From Fen-1273 sp035516035 (GTDB lineage: Bacteria > Bacteroidota > Ignavibacteria > UBA10030 > UBA6906), in contig DATJAS010000105.1 in the NCBI GenBank assembly GCA_035516035.1, positions 1-33,978 on the forward strand: 33,978 nucleotides of DNA, written 5' to 3'. The notes under the pieces are model-generated. The model was not told the DNA's origin. It was given only the letters and a program-made list of their open reading frames with translations, and did no database searches. Shown here piece after piece: positions 17,288 through 25,418 of this stretch (within the stretch, counting starts at the first letter, position 1; each line of letters opens with the position of its first letter). A program made the translations under genes and the position numbers.

Positions 17288-18465
17288 GCGGGAAGAACAG
17301 ACAGGGGGAGCCGCTCCGGGTCGCGCTCGTCGCGGGGGGGCTCGGAAAAGGGGGAGCGGAGAAGCAGCTTGTCTACATGGCGCGAGCACTCAAGGGCGCC
17401 GGGGTGGACGTCCGCGTCTACTGCCTGAGCCGGGGAGAATTCTACGAGCGCGCGCTTTCGGAGATGGGGCTTGCGCCGCGGTGGATCGGGCAGCACGCAT
17501 CGCCCCCTCTGCGCGTGCTGAAACTGACCGCAGAGCTGATCACGTACAGGCCGCACATCGTTCAGTCGGCGCATTTCTACACGAACCTCTACGCGGCGGC
17601 GGCTTCCCGGGCGTGCGGCGCGGTGTCGATCGGGAGCATCCGCAGCGACGCGCTCTACGAGATGAAGATGAACAGGTTCTACGGGCCGCTGCTGCTCCGC
17701 GCGCCCGGGGGGCTGATCGCGAATTCAAACGCCGCAAGGCTGAACGCTCCCGCGATCGGGGCGCGGGCAGGGGAGATCACCGTGGTGTCCAACGTGATCG
17801 ATATCGAGGCATTCGACAGGGAAGCGGGCCCCCGGCGTCCGCCTGTCGAGGGGGACGGGGCGACGTGCATGGTCGTCTGCAACCTCCGCGCGAAGAAACG
17901 GGTCGACGTGTTTCTCAGGGCACTCGCGATTGCGCGGCGCGACGCACCGACGCTCCGGGGGGTGGTTGTGGGTGACGGGGAGAAAAGGAATCCGCTTGAG
18001 GCCGAAGCGCGGGAGCTGGGATTGCTCCCGGCGGGCGTCGAGTTCCTCGGCCGCCGGGACGATGTCCCCGCCCTCATGCGCAGGGGGGATATATTCGTCA
18101 TGCCCTCGGAACACGAGGGTTTTCCCAACGTGATCCTGGAGGCGATGGCCGCTTCTCTTCCCGTGGTGACGACCCCCGCCGGGGACGCGGCGACAGTCGT
18201 TGTGAACGGTGTCACGGGATATGTCGTGGATTTCGACGATGTTGAAGGAATGGCGGGGCATCTCGCGGCACTCTGGAAATCACGCGAGATGCGCGAGCGG
18301 GCAGGCAATGCCGGCCGCCGCCGTGTCGAGCAGGATTACAGCTTCGGGTCACTGGGAGCGCGGATTCTGGCAGTCTACGCAGAGCTTGCGGCGAGGCACG
18401 GGAACTCCCGCCTCCGAATGGCGCTTCAAACCACGTCGATTTCCGGGAGTCACCTCAATGCATAA
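17284..18465 (+). CDS. glycosyltransferase, GT4-like
   Basis: A 393-residue GT-B glycosyltransferase. The N-terminal domain begins RVALVAGGLGKGGAEKQLV, the glycine-rich acceptor-side loop of GT4 enzymes. The C-terminal domain has VVCNLRAKKRVDVFLRAL, VVGDGEKRN, and SEHEGFPNVILEAMAASLP with an intact E-x7-E (E278 and E286). GTG 17284 overlaps the preceding stop by four bases, and the reading frame to its left is only shadow of the previous gene. The final 25 residues (after ELAARHGN) are low-complexity and overlap the start of the polymerase gene by eight bases. The sugar specificity is unknown. Confidence 0.91.
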   Translation: MSGKNRQGEPLRVALVAGGLGKGGAEKQLVYMARALKGAGVDVRVYCLSRGEFYERALSEMGLAPRWIGQHASPPLRVLKLTAELITYRPHIVQSAHFYTNLYAAAASRACGAVSIGSIRSDALYEMKMNRFYGPLLLRAPGGLIANSNAARLNAPAIGARAGEITVVSNVIDIEAFDREAGPRRPPVEGDGATCMVVCNLRAKKRVDVFLRALAIARRDAPTLRGVVVGDGEKRNPLEAEARELGLLPAGVEFLGRRDDVPALMRRGDIFVMPSEHEGFPNVILEAMAASLPVVTTPAGDAATVVVNGVTGYVVDFDDVEGMAGHLAALWKSREMRERAGNAGRRRVEQDYSFGSLGARILAVYAELAARHGNSRLRMALQTTSISGSHLNA

Positions 18466-19942
18466 ACGGGACGCAGCGTTCCTGCCGGTCTTCGGCGACA
18501 GTCCGGCGCGCGGTACGGCCCCCGGGCAGGATGGGGGGATGGCGCGAACGATTCTCTTTCAGGCGCCGCGCGATGCGCGAGAGCTCGACCGCTGGGCGAT
18601 CGCGTTTGTCGTCTTTATCGCGCTTGCGTGGGGGGTGGGGATGGTCGCCGGATTCCAGACCGCGCTCACGCTCCTCACGATCGGGGCGTTCCTGGCGGCG
18701 ATATTCGGCGTGCACAAGCCGCTGGTCGGGCTCGTCGGCATCGGGATGCTCTGCACGATGGACGCGATGTCGCGCGTCCTCCTCCTGACCGGGGGACTTC
18801 TCCGCTGGAACACGCTCAACTACTGGCTCATCCTGGTCATCGGGCTCAACCTGTCGTTCGTGCTCCGGCTCAGGGATATCCAGTCCCGGCTGGCGCTCCT
18901 GTTTGTTCTCCTCCTGACGCTCGGGCTCCTGATGGTCGACGCGGAAGACATGGAAACGGGCATCATGAGCGTGCTGAATACCGTGATCTTCTTCGGCATC
19001 ATGGTCTATTTCGCGCCGGGAAGGCGCAATCCCCGCGTCTGGTACCTCCAGGGAGTCGTCTGCGGCACGCTGGCCGCGCTCGGGAGCTTCGTCTATTTCA
19101 TCCAGAAGGACGGGTTGCCGTACGTCAACCCCAACGCGTGGGCCTATTTCCCCCTCACGGCGATCTTCGCGATCTGCCTGGGCTACAGGTTCGCTCCGCG
19201 GGGATGGCGCGGGCAAACGCTCTGCTGGGCGCTGGCGGTGGCGAACGTCGGGTGGGTCTTCCTGAGCGGGAGCCGGGGCTCGCTCCTCGTGGCGTCGGCG
19301 TGCATGCTGTTCCTCCTCCTGACGACGCGGAGCGTCTCGCAGCGGATCGTCTACAGCGCGCTCGCCCTCGTCATGGCGCTTATCACCATCACGAAGTTCA
19401 CCGACCTCAACGCCGACGCGATCCACCGCATTTCAAAGCTGCTGGACCCGCAGGAGAGCTATGCCGCCAGGACCAGCGGCCGGTCGGACCTTGCGCTCGG
19501 TGCCTGGTACATATTCCGCGACCATCCCATGGGGGTCGGTACCGGCGGGTTTGCACAGGCCTGGGTCAACATGGGCTACAGGCAGTCCCTCTCGGGTTTC
19601 GCATACGGCAAGGAAATGCAGGCGCACTCCGGGTGGACGAAAACGCTCGCGGAAAACGGCATCCCCGGCGTCCTCGCGCTCCTCTTCTTCGTGGGCTCGT
19701 TCGCCTCGGTGGGCTGGAAGCGGAAGCGCATCGGCGTGTGGCCGCTCGGGCTCCTGGCAACCGCGGTGTATGTCCTTGCGTTTCTCTCCACCGATTTTGC
19801 CGGGAAAGGCCTCTGGTATTTCGCGGCGGGGGCGACGACGCTCCTGAACCTGAGGGTTCTCTCCGTGCGCCGGAACCCGGCCCGGGAGGCGGGCGCGCGG
19901 ACGCCCGCCGCCGCCGCACAACCGGCGGAGATGCGTCCATGA
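18458..19942 (+). CDS. wzy: O-antigen polymerase/ligase family membrane protein (Wzy/WaaL type)
   Basis: A 494-residue inner-membrane protein with about 10-12 hydrophobic segments after a soluble N-terminus of some 45 residues. It has the signs of the Wzy_C/O-antigen ligase family: LSGSRGSLLVAS in the middle, a large polar periplasmic loop (near residues 320-395) with RSDLALGAWYIFRDHPMGVG, and AHSGWTKTLAENGIPG before the final membrane segments. Members join lipid-linked repeat units (Wzy) or transfer the chain to an acceptor (WaaL); as the only such protein beside a Wzx candidate, polymerase is the better guess. ATG 18458 has GGGAG at 18445-18449; ATG 18539 is an alternative. The stop overlaps the next start (ATGA). 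Confidence 0.83.
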   Translation: MHKRDAAFLPVFGDSPARGTAPGQDGGMARTILFQAPRDARELDRWAIAFVVFIALAWGVGMVAGFQTALTLLTIGAFLAAIFGVHKPLVGLVGIGMLCTMDAMSRVLLLTGGLLRWNTLNYWLILVIGLNLSFVLRLRDIQSRLALLFVLLLTLGLLMVDAEDMETGIMSVLNTVIFFGIMVYFAPGRRNPRVWYLQGVVCGTLAALGSFVYFIQKDGLPYVNPNAWAYFPLTAIFAICLGYRFAPRGWRGQTLCWALAVANVGWVFLSGSRGSLLVASACMLFLLLTTRSVSQRIVYSALALVMALITITKFTDLNADAIHRISKLLDPQESYAARTSGRSDLALGAWYIFRDHPMGVGTGGFAQAWVNMGYRQSLSGFAYGKEMQAHSGWTKTLAENGIPGVLALLFFVGSFASVGWKRKRIGVWPLGLLATAVYVLAFLSTDFAGKGLWYFAAGATTLLNLRVLSVRRNPAREAGARTPAAAAQPAEMRP

Positions 19943-20886
19943 AAATCGTGGTGACCGGCGCGGCCGGCTTCATCGGATCGCACCTCGCGGAACGGCTCGC
20001 CGGCGACGGCCACGACGTGAGCGGGATCGATTGCCTCACCGGCAACTATGCACGCGCGCTCAAGGAGCGCAACGTGGCCGACCTCCGCGGGGGAGGCGTG
20101 GATGTGCTCCCCCTCGACATCGCTTCGGACGATCTTCGGGAGGCGCTCAGGGATGCCGAGGCGGTCTACCACCTGGCCGCACAGCCCGGCCTCTCCGCGC
20201 GCACGCCGTTCGAGGCGTTCGAGCGCAACAACGTGGTGGCGACGTTCCGGTTGCTCGAGGCACTCCGGTCCTCCTCCGGCCTCCGGCTGTTCGTCCATAT
20301 CTCGACGTCCTCCGTGTACGGGGCCAACGCGACGGGCGATGAATCGAGCGAGCCCTGCCCCACGTCGTACTACGGCGTGACGAAACTCGCCGCCGAACAG
20401 CTCGTTCTCGCGGCGTCCAGGGACCGAGGATTCCCGGCCTGTTCCATGCGGCTCTTTTCCGTGTACGGTCCCCGGGAGCGTCCCGAAAAGCTCTATCCGC
20501 GCCTCATCCGCTCCATGCTCGAGGGGGCGGAGTTCCCGCTGTTCGAGGGAAGCGATCATCACCTGCGGAGCTTTACATACGTCGGCGACGCAGTCGAGGG
20601 CCTTGCAGCTGCCCTGAAGTTCCCGGACCGGTGCACGGGGGAGATATTCAATATCGGGTCCGACGCGGCGATCACGACCGGCGAGGGGATCAGGATCGTG
20701 GAGCGGATCATGGGCGTCAGTGCGAAGATCGTGCGGGTCCCCCGGAGGCCGGGGGACCAGCTTGCGACGAAGGCGGATATCGCCAAGGCGCGCCGCGTGC
20801 TCGGGTACGCGCCCCGGACGCCGGTCGAAGAGGGACTTGCGCGCGAGGTCCAATGGCATCGCCTGGGTGAAAAGGAACAAACCTGA
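19939..20886 (+). CDS. SDR-family nucleotide-sugar epimerase
   Basis: A 315-residue extended SDR enzyme, probably a C4 (or C3/C5) epimerase of an NDP-sugar. Visible are the NAD loop GAAGFIGSH near residue 7, YHLAAQPGLSART in the active-site strand, STSSVYG, and catalytic Y145/K149 (YYGVTK). The downstream substrate region has FSVYGPRERPEK and LRSFTYVGD; the layout resembles UDP-glucuronate epimerases and related GalE-like enzymes. ATG 19939 overlaps the Wzy-type gene stop (ATGA), so translation is likely coupled. The C-terminal RRPGDQLATKADIAKARRVL is the standard end of the family. It is one of four SDR enzymes here besides the WbpM-like dehydratase. Confidence 0.9.
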   Translation: MKIVVTGAAGFIGSHLAERLAGDGHDVSGIDCLTGNYARALKERNVADLRGGGVDVLPLDIASDDLREALRDAEAVYHLAAQPGLSARTPFEAFERNNVVATFRLLEALRSSSGLRLFVHISTSSVYGANATGDESSEPCPTSYYGVTKLAAEQLVLAASRDRGFPACSMRLFSVYGPRERPEKLYPRLIRSMLEGAEFPLFEGSDHHLRSFTYVGDAVEGLAAALKFPDRCTGEIFNIGSDAAITTGEGIRIVERIMGVSAKIVRVPRRPGDQLATKADIAKARRVLGYAPRTPVEEGLAREVQWHRLGEKEQT

Positions 20887-20896
20887 TGGAAAGAAC

Positions 20897-23074
20897 GTGA
20901 CACCGAACGACACGCCGCTGCTCCGGTCCGTGGATGACAGTCCCGGGAGCGAGGGCCGGAGCATCCTCTTTGTCGGGAACTACCTGACGAGGATCTCGGG
21001 CTCGAACATGCCCAGCCAGGAGATCGCCTCCTCCCTGCGCGCGCGGGGATGGACGGTCTACATGACGTCGGGCTACATTGCCCGGCTCCCCCGGCTCCTG
21101 GACATGATGACGACGGCCTGGCGCCTTCGCCGCCGTTACCAGTGCGCGCTCGTCGACGTGTTCAGCGGCGATGCGTTTTTCTGGGCCGAAGCCGCATGCT
21201 GGGTGTTCCGCCTCGCGGGAAAGCCCTACGGCCTGACGCTGCACGGCGGAAACCTCCCGGCCTTCGCCCGCAGGTGGCCCGGGCGCGTGCGCAGGCTGCT
21301 CGAATCGGCGGCGTTCGTCACGTCTCCATCCCGCTACCTCCAGGAGGGGATGAAACCTCTCTACGGGCGCACCATTCTCGTGCCCAACTGCGTCGAAATC
21401 AACCACTACAGGTACAGGGAGAGGCGGAGCCTGCGCCCGCGCATAGTCTGGCTCCGCGCGTTTCACGAGATTTACAACCCGACGCTCGCTCCCCGCGTCG
21501 TCGCCGCACTGGCGGCGGAGTTCCCGGACATCCGCCTGGTGATGGCCGGGAGGGACAAGAAAGACGGGTCGTTCCATGAAACCCGCGCACTTGCACAACG
21601 CCTCGGCGTGGCCGACCGCATTGAATTTCCGGGCGGCGTGCCGAAGGAGGAAGTTCCCCGGCTCCTTGAAGATTCGGACATACTGCTCAATACGACGAAC
21701 GTCGATAATACGCCCATCAGCGTACTCGAAGCGATGGCGTGCGGGCTCTGTGTGGTGAGCACAAACGTGGGGGGGATACCATATATGCTCGAGGATGGGG
21801 AAGATGCTCTGCTCGTGCCGCCGAACGACCCGGCCGCGCTCGCACAGGCGATCCGGAGGCTCCTGATGTCTGATGGGCTTGCCGGCAAGTTGTCCCGTAA
21901 CGGGAGGGAGAAGGCACAGCACTACGACTGGTCGGCCGCCTTCCCCCAGTGGGAGCGGCTGCTCGACGGGCTCCGGCAGCCAGGGACGCCGGTCGCGCCC
22001 GGGACGTCCCCGGTGCTCTTCGTCGGCAATTTCTTTTCGTCCGTCACGGGGGCAAACTCGCTCAGCGAGGAGGTCGCCGGCCATCTCGAGGCGGACGGCT
22101 GGAAGATCTACATGACGTCGCATAAGATGCGGCGCCTCTGGAAGCTCGCGGACATGGTGATGACGACCTGGCGCCTCAGGCGCCGGTTCGACTTCGGTCA
22201 CGTCGACGTCTTCAGCGGCGACGCCTTCTTCTGGGCCGAGGCGGTCTGCTGGGTGCTGCGCCGGGCCGGGAAATCGTACGTCCTGACGATGCGCGGGGGG
22301 AATCTCCCCCTCTTCGCCGAACGCTGGCCGCGGCGCACGCGCCGGCTTCTCGGCTCCGCCGCCGCCGTTACCGCCCCGTCCCCCTATCTCAAGGAGACGA
22401 TGACGCCGTATTCCCCTTCGGCGATCCTGCTCCCGAATTCGCTCCACGTTTCACAGTACCACTACCGCGAGCGGACCGTGGCACGGCCCCGGATCATCTG
22501 GCTCCGGGCTTTTCACGAGATCTACAACCCCACGCTCGCTCCCCGGATCCTCGCGGCCCTCACCGGCGATCATCCCGATGTCCACCTGACGATGGTCGGG
22601 CGCGACAAGGGGGACGGGAGCTACGAGGCGACACGGACGCTTGCGGAGTCGCTCGGTGTCGCCGGCCGGATGGAGTTCCCCGGCGGCGTCACGAAAGCCG
22701 ATGTGCCGCTCTGGCTCGAAAGGTACGACATCTTCCTGAACACGACGAACATCGACAATACGCCGGTGAGCGTCCTGGAAGCGATGGCGTGCGGCCTCTG
22801 CGTCGTCAGCACGAACGTCGGCGGGATCCCGTACCTCCTGGACGACGGCCGGGACGCGCTCCTCTCGGCGCCCGGGGACGCGGCGGGACTTGCGGGCTCC
22901 ATCGCGCGTGTGCTCCGGGAGGAGGGGCTTGCCGCGCGCCTCTCGCACAACGGGAGGATGAAGGTGGAGCAGTTCGACTGGTCGATCACGATGCCGCAAT
23001 GGAAAAAGCTCTTCGGCGCGCTGGGGAACGGGGAGGCGTCCGGCGCGCAGACTGTCCGGGAACACGGTCGATGA
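20897..23074 (+). CDS. tandem double glycosyltransferase: two fused GT4-like units
   Basis: A 725-residue protein made of two complete, closely related GT4-like enzymes joined head to tail. Unit 1 covers residues 21-359 and unit 2 residues 371-709, separated by a linker of about 11 residues. Each has the N-terminal VGN(Y/F) loop, DVFSGDAFFWAEA, WLRAFHEIYNPTLAPR, a GRDK segment, EFPGGV, and NTTN(V/I)DNTP(I/V)SVLEAMACG; the late catalytic-region glutamates are E278 and E628, exactly 350 residues apart. Both active sites look intact. GTG 20897 is the first plausible start after the preceding stop, with only a weak GGAAAG upstream. The protein likely adds two sugars in succession or the same sugar twice. 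The stop overlaps the next start (ATGA). Confidence 0.9.
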   Translation: MTPNDTPLLRSVDDSPGSEGRSILFVGNYLTRISGSNMPSQEIASSLRARGWTVYMTSGYIARLPRLLDMMTTAWRLRRRYQCALVDVFSGDAFFWAEAACWVFRLAGKPYGLTLHGGNLPAFARRWPGRVRRLLESAAFVTSPSRYLQEGMKPLYGRTILVPNCVEINHYRYRERRSLRPRIVWLRAFHEIYNPTLAPRVVAALAAEFPDIRLVMAGRDKKDGSFHETRALAQRLGVADRIEFPGGVPKEEVPRLLEDSDILLNTTNVDNTPISVLEAMACGLCVVSTNVGGIPYMLEDGEDALLVPPNDPAALAQAIRRLLMSDGLAGKLSRNGREKAQHYDWSAAFPQWERLLDGLRQPGTPVAPGTSPVLFVGNFFSSVTGANSLSEEVAGHLEADGWKIYMTSHKMRRLWKLADMVMTTWRLRRRFDFGHVDVFSGDAFFWAEAVCWVLRRAGKSYVLTMRGGNLPLFAERWPRRTRRLLGSAAAVTAPSPYLKETMTPYSPSAILLPNSLHVSQYHYRERTVARPRIIWLRAFHEIYNPTLAPRILAALTGDHPDVHLTMVGRDKGDGSYEATRTLAESLGVAGRMEFPGGVTKADVPLWLERYDIFLNTTNIDNTPVSVLEAMACGLCVVSTNVGGIPYLLDDGRDALLSAPGDAAGLAGSIARVLREEGLAARLSHNGRMKVEQFDWSITMPQWKKLFGALGNGEASGAQTVREHGR
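20957..21973 (+). repeat. tandem duplication, unit 1 of 2 (inside the double GT4 gene)
   Basis: First copy of an intragenic direct duplication with a period of exactly 1050 bases. Anchors checked: 20971 with 22021, 21151 with 22201, 21451 with 22501, and 21731 with 22781. The constant offset means no net insertion or deletion between the copies. Conserved blocks are close to 90% alike at the DNA level by eye; other parts have diverged much further. Confidence 0.92.
22007..23023 (+). repeat. tandem duplication, unit 2 of 2 (inside the double GT4 gene)
   Basis: Second copy of the duplication, collinear with unit 1 at +1050 bases throughout. The two units are separated by 33 bases coding for a Pro/Gly-rich linker (RQPGTPVAPGT). 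The end points were set where the protein similarity fades (LFVGN at the start, the WxxLxxxL segment at the end). Confidence 0.92.
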
Positions 23075-24498
23075 GCGATGCCCTCCTGCGGCTCTACCAC
23101 CGGTCTCCTCCCGCGCTCCGTTCGCTCATCGCGGGCTCGCGGGGATACTACCTCCGCGCCTGGAGATACGGCCGCGACACGGAAGCGCTTGTCGCGGAGG
23201 CGCTCGAGCGTGAATCGTGGCCGCCGGAGAAGTGGGCCGGGTGGCAGCGTTCGCGCGCGGCGGAGCTCCTCTGGCGCGCGTCCCGGGACGTTCCGTTTTA
23301 CAGGGAGCTCTGGTCAGCCCGGAGGCGCCGGGGGGATGCCCGCGCGGTGGAGTATCTCGAGCACTGGCCGGTCCTGGAAAAGGAAACGCTGCGCCGGGAT
23401 CCGGGCGCGTTCGTCGCAGCGGACAGGCGCCGTTCGCTGATGTTCCATGAGCACACGAGCGGCACGACCGGGAAGCCGCTCGACGTCTGGTTCACGCGGG
23501 AGACGGTGAAACGCTGGTACGCGCTCTTCGAGGCGAGATGGCGGCGGTGGAACGGCGTGTCGCTCGCCGATCGCTGGGCGCTCCTCGGCGGACAGCTCGT
23601 CGCTCCGGTCGCACAGCAGAAGCCTCCGTTCTGGACATGGAACGCCGGGCTCCGGCAACTCTACATGTCGTCCTACCACCTTGCCCCGCGATTCCTCCCC
23701 TCGTACGCTGACGCGCTCGTGCGGTACAGGATCAGGTACCTCTGGGGTTACGCATCTTCCCTCTACGCGCTTGCGCAGTCAGTTCTCCGCGAGGGACGGA
23801 CGGATCTCCGGCCGGTCGTCGCCGTGACGAACGCGGAGCCCCTCTATCCTCACCAGCGCGAGGCCATCGGCGCGGCGTTCGGCTGCCCTGTGCGCGAGAC
23901 GTACGGCATGACGGAGATCGCGGTCGCGGCCGGCGAATGCGCCTCGGGGACGATGCACCTCTGGCCCGAAGTGGGGATCGTCGAGGCGTGCGACGGCGAT
24001 GCCGCGCTGAAGGAAGGGGAAACGGGCGAGCTTGTCTGCACGGGGCTCCTGAACCGGGACATGCCCCTGATACGCTACCGGGTCGGTGACCGCGGCGCCC
24101 TCGGGGAGGGGGGGGCACAGTGCTCCTGCGGCCGCACGCTCCCGTCGCTACGGTCGATCGAGGGGAGATCCGACGACGTCCTCCTGACTGCGGACGGTCG
24201 GCCGGTCGGGCGCCTCGATACGGTGTTCAAGGGGAGCTTACCGCTGCGTGAAGCGCAGATCATCCAGGATGCGCGCGATCACGTGAGGATCCTGTTCGTC
24301 CCGTCGGAGGGTTACACGCCGGAATCGGGGCGCGCGATCGTCGCGCGCCTGCAGGACAGGATGGGTCCCGTGCGTGTGACGCTGGAGCAGGTGGAGCGGA
24401 TTCCCCGCTCGGCGAACGGGAAGTTCCGCGCCGTCGTGAACTCCATGGGGGAAGCGCCGGCGGCCGCAGGGGCGCGCGGGGAGGGGAACAGGGGATGA
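23071..24498 (+). CDS. PaaK/CapK-like adenylate-forming enzyme
   Basis: A 475-residue member of the AMP-forming ligase superfamily in the phenylacetate-CoA ligase-like branch, often called CapK in capsule loci. Visible are the phosphate loop HTSGTTGKP from H128, YGMTE from Y278, GELVCTGLLNRDMPLIRYR with the ribose-binding aspartate region, and GRSDDVL near the hinge. SCGRTLP is a feature typical of this branch. A carboxylic acid would be activated as an adenylate and passed to CoA or straight to an acceptor. No dedicated carrier protein or acyltransferase sits beside it. ATG 23071 overlaps the double GT4 stop, and its own stop overlaps the next start (both ATGA). It may supply an acyl or aminoacyl decoration; that is inference. 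Confidence 0.86.
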   Translation: MSDALLRLYHRSPPALRSLIAGSRGYYLRAWRYGRDTEALVAEALERESWPPEKWAGWQRSRAAELLWRASRDVPFYRELWSARRRRGDARAVEYLEHWPVLEKETLRRDPGAFVAADRRRSLMFHEHTSGTTGKPLDVWFTRETVKRWYALFEARWRRWNGVSLADRWALLGGQLVAPVAQQKPPFWTWNAGLRQLYMSSYHLAPRFLPSYADALVRYRIRYLWGYASSLYALAQSVLREGRTDLRPVVAVTNAEPLYPHQREAIGAAFGCPVRETYGMTEIAVAAGECASGTMHLWPEVGIVEACDGDAALKEGETGELVCTGLLNRDMPLIRYRVGDRGALGEGGAQCSCGRTLPSLRSIEGRSDDVLLTADGRPVGRLDTVFKGSLPLREAQIIQDARDHVRILFVPSEGYTPESGRAIVARLQDRMGPVRVTLEQVERIPRSANGKFRAVVNSMGEAPAAAGARGEGNRG

Positions 24499-25412
24499 TC
24501 GGCAGGATCACGCTGAAGCGCGCGCTGAAGAGGACCGCGGGACTCGCCGCCGTCGCGGACGCGTCGATCCGCCGCCGGGGTGCGGCGCCGCACGCATGCA
24601 TACTGGTCTACCACAGGATTGCCGATGTCTCCTTCGTCGATCCCGCGTGCGACGACTGGAACGTCGATCCCCGGACGTTCGAGAGGCAGGTGGCGGCGCT
24701 TGCAGAATGCGCGACGATCGTTCCCCTTTCGGACGTGCTCCGCCTCCTGGCGGAGCGCAGAAACGAAACGCGGCCGCTCGCGTGCCTTACGTTCGACGAC
24801 GGGTATGCGAATTTCGCCTCGGCCGCCCTGCCGGTGCTCGTCCGGTACGGTGCGCCGGCGACCGTGTTCGTCGTGACGGATGCCATGGACCGCGAGGGGC
24901 CCATGCCGTTCGATGCCTGGTCCCGGGCCCACGCTGCTGATCAGCCACCGGAGGCGTGGCGTCCCCTGCGGTGGGAGGAGCTTGACCGCTGCGTCGCGAC
25001 GGGGCTTGTCGCCGTGGGCGCCCACTCCCACACGCACCGGAACGGGCTCGGGGCGACGCGCGAGGAACTTGACGAGGAGGCCTCGCGCGCGCGTTCGCTC
25101 CTCGTGGCCCGCTACGGGGCGGCGGCCGGAGAGGCATATTCGTATCCCTACGGCAGCAGGAGGCTCGGACAGGTCACGGACGCGTATGTCGGCGCGGTCC
25201 GCCGGGCGGGGTTTCGCACCGGGGTCACGACCGACCTTGGCGTAGCGCTCCCCGGCGACGACCCGCTCGCGCTCCCGCGCGTCGAGGCGCACGGGCTCGA
25301 TACCGGTGCGGTCATCACCGCCAAGGCCAGGGGCGCTCTCGGCCCCTACCGGCTGACGGACCGCCTGCGGCGGGCGCGCCGCGCCGGCGCATCCACCGAA
25401 GGAGGGCACTGA
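24495..25412 (+). CDS. polysaccharide deacetylase (classical NodB motifs)
   Basis: A 305-residue NodB-type deacetylase. It has the classical motif 1, LTFDDGY with D101/D102, the metal motif HSHTH at 177-181, and the substrate-groove segment YSYPYGS near residue 213. A VYHRI segment near residue 36 is typical of enzymes linked to glycan synthesis. The N-terminus is basic and only mildly hydrophobic; there is no convincing signal peptide, so periplasmic location is not supported. ATG 24495 overlaps the ligase stop (ATGA). Unlike the deacetylase at 15257 it keeps the canonical Asp-Asp pair, so the two probably act on different substrates. Confidence 0.9.
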   Translation: MIGRITLKRALKRTAGLAAVADASIRRRGAAPHACILVYHRIADVSFVDPACDDWNVDPRTFERQVAALAECATIVPLSDVLRLLAERRNETRPLACLTFDDGYANFASAALPVLVRYGAPATVFVVTDAMDREGPMPFDAWSRAHAADQPPEAWRPLRWEELDRCVATGLVAVGAHSHTHRNGLGATREELDEEASRARSLLVARYGAAAGEAYSYPYGSRRLGQVTDAYVGAVRRAGFRTGVTTDLGVALPGDDPLALPRVEAHGLDTGAVITAKARGALGPYRLTDRLRRARRAGASTEGGH

Positions 25413-25418
25413 ACGGAC

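Noticed and set aside
18628..19938. Long leftward extension of the epimerase frame that starts at 19939
   Set aside because: This part is a shadow of the Wzy-type gene in another frame; the SDR domain begins at once after ATG 19939.
20717..22447. Minus-strand frame with internal similarity
   Set aside because: The internal repeat simply reflects the tandem duplication of the + strand GT4 gene.
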